From assembly GCA_031546715.1 (NCBI GenBank), contig JAVBKA010000137.1:1-8627 (forward strand): 8,627 nucleotides of DNA, read 5' to 3'. The stretch comes from JAVBKA01 sp031546715 (lineage in GTDB: Bacteria > Bacillota > Clostridia > Oscillospirales > UBA929). The notes beneath the pieces are model-generated. The model did no database searches, was not told the DNA's origin, and saw only the letters and a program-made list of their open reading frames with translations. A program made the translations under genes and the position numbers. Positions 6,417 through 8,627 of this stretch are shown here, piece after piece; position 1 is the first letter of the stretch; every line of letters starts with the position of its first letter.

Positions 6417-7550
6417 GAATCTAGTTCCACTTCTGACGAGTACAAGCTATTCTGTGCTTGTAAAATCCCTTGAGTTCTGCTCTCGTCAGCGTGAGTGTAT
6501 ATGTCTGCTGTCATGCGTATGTCAGAGTGTCCAAGAAGATACTGGGCGGTCTTTAGGTCAATGCCCATTCGGTAAAGGTCTGTTGCATAGGTGTGGCGTA
6601 GGATATGTGGGGTTATGTCATCAGCAATTTTTGATTCTACTATTTTATTTCTATAAAGAACAGCTCCGCTGAAAATATCTAATGACCGAATAAAGCTACT
6701 CCACATTTTCACAATATGATTTTCAGTCAACATTTCGTTGCTTTTTTCGGGAGTGAACAACAGATTGCTATTTTGCTTTCTGGGCATCTGTTGTATTAAT
6801 TCAATCAGGACATCAGGAATTGGTACTACCCTACGGCCTGCTTTAGTTTTCGTTTCTTTAACATGCGCACGGCTTCCAATGAATGTTACAGCTTTGGTTA
6901 TAGAAACTGTTTTTTTTTACTAAGTCGATATCCGACCAAGTTAGGGGGATTGTCTCGCCACGACGTAGACCACAGCATAGCATAAACATTACCCATGTAC
7001 CAGCACGATGATTCTTAGCTACAGCAAAGATTCCTTTGCGTTCAGTATCGGATAAGGCTCTACGTTCACCAATTGTTGTTTGGGGCATGGACACGCCTGG
7101 CATAGGGTCATTAATAATTAGCCCTTCAATTAATGCTTGTCTAAAAATCTGCTTCAAAGTTAAATATATTTTCTTAACATTGGAATGGCTTTCTCCGGCA
7201 TGAGTATTAAGAAGCTCTTGCAAATTAATTGGTTTAATTTCACTAATTTTCATCCCTTGAATTAATCCAAAATAAAGTCTTATGATAGCTTTGTAGCGTT
7301 CATACGAATTATGCTCAAGTTTAGGCTTTTTATAAATCTCTACCCATTTTTCTGCCCATACTCCGAATGAGGTGTTTTTATTAACTATAAGCTTTCCTTG
7401 TTCATATTCTAGCCGTTTTTCAAGTAATTTCGCTTGAGCTTCGCGCTCTGATTTACCATATACAACTACACGTTTTTGCTTTCCGTTTTCAAAGCCAAGA
7501 ACAAATGACTTTTTGTAGTAGCCATCTTTATTGGGGGGCTTTTTCTGCAT
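6377..7550 (-). pseudogene. int: Tyrosine recombinase/integrase with a +1 frame break at a run of nine A
   Basis: Site-specific recombinase expected to integrate and excise the element. The first frame runs from ATG 7550 (AAAGGAG site eight bases upstream) to a stop at 6858; the second frame is open from the break to 6377. Joined, they give about 390 aa, normal for the family. Domains are an N-terminal arm-binding region (about 1-55), a SAM-like core-binding domain (about 60-155), and a catalytic domain (about 165-365). The catalytic residues are all present: Arg196 in CGLRRGE, probable Lys234 in TKTKAGRR, His315 and Arg318 in HILRH, His341 in LLGHSD, and Tyr351 in ADIYTH. The break is in T9 at 6910-6918, minus strand A9. 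Removing one A restores the frame (VKK then TVSITKAV). It could be a mutation, a sequencing error, or a slippage-controlled gene. Without a frame change the product lacks the tyrosine and is inactive. Confidence 0.9.
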
Positions 7551-7602
7551 GTATTGTACTCCTTTGTGTGATATACGTAAATATTGATGGGATAAAGTAA
7601 GA

Positions 7603-7644
7603 AAACATTCTGTTACAGTACTTTTAGTGTAATACAGAATGTTT
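7603..7644 (-). terminator. Inverted repeat after the repressor gene, possible terminator
   Basis: AAACATTCTGT (7603-7613) and ACAGAATGTTT (7634-7644) are perfect 11-bp arms; an inner TTACA/TGTAA pair can extend the stem with a small bulge. On the minus strand the stem is followed by a T-rich stretch (TCTTACTTTATC). The position between the repressor stop and the integrase start fits a weak terminator. It could also be a binding site controlling int. Confidence 0.45.
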
Positions 7645-7693
7645 GTAACAATTTATCTATGCAATAAATCTATTAATGACTTTATGCATTCTT

Positions 7694-8089
7694 CTATTTT
7701 GAGTTCATGTCTTTTAGGGCGAGTTCATCAGAAATTTCTATATTTCTATCTTGCATGTCTTTGATTTTAAGCAAGCCAAGGTAATGTTTAAGCTGAGCTT
7801 GTCCTTCAGGAGATAAGTCGGCAAGTTCAGAAAGTTCATTAAGTGCGTCTGTCTCTGTGCGAGGTGACCTTGATTGTGTATGCGGAGTAGGGTCATTTGT
7901 ACGACTCAAAATGTAGTCTGAGGATACATTGTAAAAATTTGAAAGACTGTTTATAATGTCTGGATTGGGAGAACGCTTGCCAACTTCATAATAACTATAG
8001 CCTTCTGGAGTCATTCCGAGGACTTCCGCAACTTTTTTTTGAGTAAATCCATTAACTTTTCGGAGTTCTGCTAAGCGATTTGCAATCAA
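7694..8089 (-). CDS. Xre-family transcriptional repressor of the element
   Basis: DNA-binding protein of 131 aa. The N-terminal Xre/Cro-CI helix-turn-helix spans about residues 6-60 (RLAELRKVNGFTQKKVAEVLGMT, then YSYYEVGKRSPNPDIINSLSNFYNVSSDYIL). A polar linker (about 62-80) and a short C-terminal helical region (ELSELADLSPEGQAQLKHYLGLL) probably dimerise it. No LexA-type peptidase domain is present, so RecA-induced self-cleavage is not expected. The start was chosen as TTG 8089 because GGTGAT (8094-8099 on the minus strand) is well placed and the homologous domain begins there. An in-frame ATG at 8128 lies upstream of the likely transcription start. The gene is divergent from another Xre gene and likely regulates it and itself through the shared operators. 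Confidence 0.88.
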   Translation of the reverse strand: MIANRLAELRKVNGFTQKKVAEVLGMTPEGYSYYEVGKRSPNPDIINSLSNFYNVSSDYILSRTNDPTPHTQSRSPRTETDALNELSELADLSPEGQAQLKHYLGLLKIKDMQDRNIEISDELALKDMNSK

Positions 8090-8107
8090 TGATATCACCA
8101 CTTTTCT

Positions 8108-8136
8108 ATTATAAAAGAAGAATAACATATTGTTAT
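8108..8136 (-). promoter_or_regulatory. Candidate promoter of the repressor gene
   Basis: On the minus strand TATAAT (8108-8113) is exact consensus and ATAACA (8131-8136) matches four of six -35 positions at the ideal 17-base spacing. Transcription would begin around 8100, just before the GGTGAT site, giving a very short leader. An operator-like palindrome covers the -35 and spacer. Confidence 0.6.
8122..8136. promoter_or_regulatory. Operator-like palindrome, left site
   Basis: ATAACA-TAT-TGTTAT is a perfect 15-bp interrupted palindrome overlapping the -35 and spacer of the repressor promoter. Its left 11 bases, ATAACATATTG, belong to the motif family repeated at 8152, 8189 and 8216. A protein bound here would be expected to block the repressor promoter. 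Confidence 0.6.
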
Positions 8137-8151
8137 ACCAAGGTCAAACAA

Positions 8152-8162
8152 CAACATGTTAG
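8152..8162 (-). promoter_or_regulatory. Operator-like site, middle
   Basis: Minus-strand CTAACATGTTG matches CTAACGTTTTG of the right palindrome at nine of eleven bases and contains the perfect 8-bp palindrome AACATGTT. It lies between the two candidate promoters. Confidence 0.5.
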
Positions 8163-8179
8163 CAATTACACTTATTAGC

Positions 8180-8208
8180 CTGACAAATCTAACGTTTTGT
8201 TATACTAT
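8180..8208 (+). promoter_or_regulatory. Candidate promoter of the rightward Xre gene
   Basis: CTGACA (8180-8185, five of six) is 17 bases from TACTAT (8203-8208, four of six). An alternative -10, TATACT at 8201-8206, gives a 15-base spacer. Either choice puts the -10 inside the 38-bp palindrome, so a protein bound there would repress it. Confidence 0.55.
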
Positions 8209-8226
8209 AGTTTAACAAAACGTTAG
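8189..8226. promoter_or_regulatory. 38-bp near-perfect palindromic operator
   Basis: CTAACGTTTTGTTA (8189-8202) is the exact reverse complement of TAACAAAACGTTAG (8213-8226). The centre TACTATAGTT is also palindromic except for one T/T pair (8203/8212), so 18 of 19 base pairs match. It covers the -10 region and runs to within one base of the ribosome-binding site of the rightward gene. Its size fits two dimers, or one dimer on each arm. Confidence 0.75.
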
Positions 8227-8238
8227 GGGTGAAATTTT

Positions 8239-8469
8239 TTGGGAATATTTATGAAAGAAAAAAGAGAAGTTAAAGGATTGACGAGAGCTCAGCTCGGGCA
8301 TCTTTGTGGCATCTCTGAACAATTTGTTTATTATATAGAAACTGGTGGACGACGACCATCACCAAAAATTGCAAAAAAGATAGCAATTATTCTCGAGTTT
8401 GAGTGGACAAAATTTTATGATGATTCAGGAATTTGTGAATCAGATAAAACTAATGACCAAATTAATTAA
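8239..8469 (+). CDS. Small Xre-family DNA-binding protein (Cro-like position)
   Basis: Protein of 76 aa, almost all one Xre helix-turn-helix domain. It runs from KEKREVKGLTRAQLGHLCGIS through EQFVYYIETGGRRPSPKIAKKIAIIL (HTH about 15-36), with a short tail EWTKFYDDSGICES. The start is TTG at 8239: AGGGGTGA (8225-8232) sits six bases before it, whereas the in-frame ATG at 8251 would be 18 bases away. It is divergent from the repressor and follows the 38-bp operator. Its position suggests a Cro-like antagonist or an activator/excision regulator of the element's early genes; the sequence does not decide which. Confidence 0.85.
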   Translation: MGIFMKEKREVKGLTRAQLGHLCGISEQFVYYIETGGRRPSPKIAKKIAIILEFEWTKFYDDSGICESDKTNDQIN

Positions 8470-8627
8470 TATGAAAACAATTTGTTATATAAATTTCACG
8501 TCTTAGAAAGCTAAATTAGGTTTTGAAGGTGTAAAAATTACGATGGCGCATTTTGCAGTGAAAAAAATGTGAAAGATTAAAATGTTGCAACTTTAGTTTG
8601 TAAAAGTAATTCGAATTAGGTACAGGG
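8470..8627. other. AT-rich tail with no supported gene
   Basis: No open frame of useful length on either strand. There are two very short ATG frames (8471-8506 and 8543-8572) and a perfect 12-bp palindrome TAATTCGAATTA at 8607-8618. TTGTTATA at 8482-8489 echoes the operator region. It may be the leader of the next element gene beyond the window. Confidence 0.4.

Larger units (their letters stand above)
6311..8627. mobile_element. Left end of an integrated element (prophage or ICE), right end not in window
   Basis: This region holds a tyrosine integrase directed toward tRNA-Cys, then a minus-strand Xre repressor and a divergent Xre-family gene. That is the usual integration and switch module at one end of Firmicute prophages and integrative conjugative elements. 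Its base composition is clearly more A+T-rich than the housekeeping genes on the left. The exact boundary is not defined because the partner attachment site lies beyond the window. No structural, conjugation or cargo gene is visible, so phage and ICE cannot be told apart. Confidence 0.65.

Noticed and set aside
6905..6922. Programmed -1 ribosomal frameshift in the integrase
   Set aside because: The downstream frame is reached by +1 (or -2), not -1, and the joined family alignment is restored by removing one A.
8090..8128. ATG at 8128 as the repressor start
   Set aside because: The exact TATAAT at 8108-8113 would place the transcript start inside this extension, and a better ribosome-binding site precedes TTG 8089.
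8543..8572. Ten-codon frame beginning MAHFAV
   Set aside because: It stops after nine residues; a plausible GAAGGTG lies upstream, but nothing supports a real product or a clear broken gene.

Overview
The window looks like a chromosomal segment of a Firmicute, probably of the class Clostridia. Supporting signs are a housekeeping tyrS-gatC-gatA-gatB cluster, a YerC/YecD-type TrpR-related regulator, tRNA genes with encoded CCA ends, and several TTG starts behind good ribosome-binding sites. The genus cannot be named from this sequence. From about 6.3 kb to the end the sequence is visibly richer in A+T than the left part and carries the start of an integrated mobile element.

Left part (1-5621). 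The 3' half of tyrS (tyrosyl-tRNA synthetase) is followed by gatC, gatA and gatB in a tightly packed operon with gaps of 16, 0 and -1 bases. These encode the three subunits of the tRNA-dependent amidotransferase that makes Gln-tRNA(Gln) and/or Asn-tRNA(Asn). A convergent DUF3298 protein follows. Divergent from it is a two-gene unit: a YerC/YecD regulator whose 3' end overlaps a class I SAM-dependent methyltransferase. The spacer between the divergent units holds two interleaved perfect inverted repeats of 11 and 8 bp.

Middle part (5622-6310). A perfect-consensus promoter (TTGACA-17-TATAAT) leads a five-gene tRNA cluster: Val(TAC), Asp(GTC), Phe(GAA), Gly(GCC), Cys(GCA). Three of the four spacers between tRNAs hold long perfect hairpins, and a 17-bp hairpin with a short T tract follows tRNA-Cys.

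Right part (6311-8627). Next to tRNA-Cys is the integration module of a prophage or integrative element. It contains a tyrosine recombinase on the minus strand, split by a +1 frame break at a run of nine A. Then come an Xre-family repressor (minus) and a divergent small Xre-family protein (plus). The space between the two regulators is a compact genetic switch. Four copies of an 11-bp motif, (C/A)TAAC(A/G)T(A/G/T)TTG, overlap both candidate promoters, and two of them form the arms of a 38-bp palindrome with a single mismatched pair. The far end of the element lies outside the window, so its cargo is unknown. I found no convincing new enzyme or defence system. The least ordinary signals are the frame-broken integrase, the operator array, and the interleaved inverted repeats before the DUF3298 gene.
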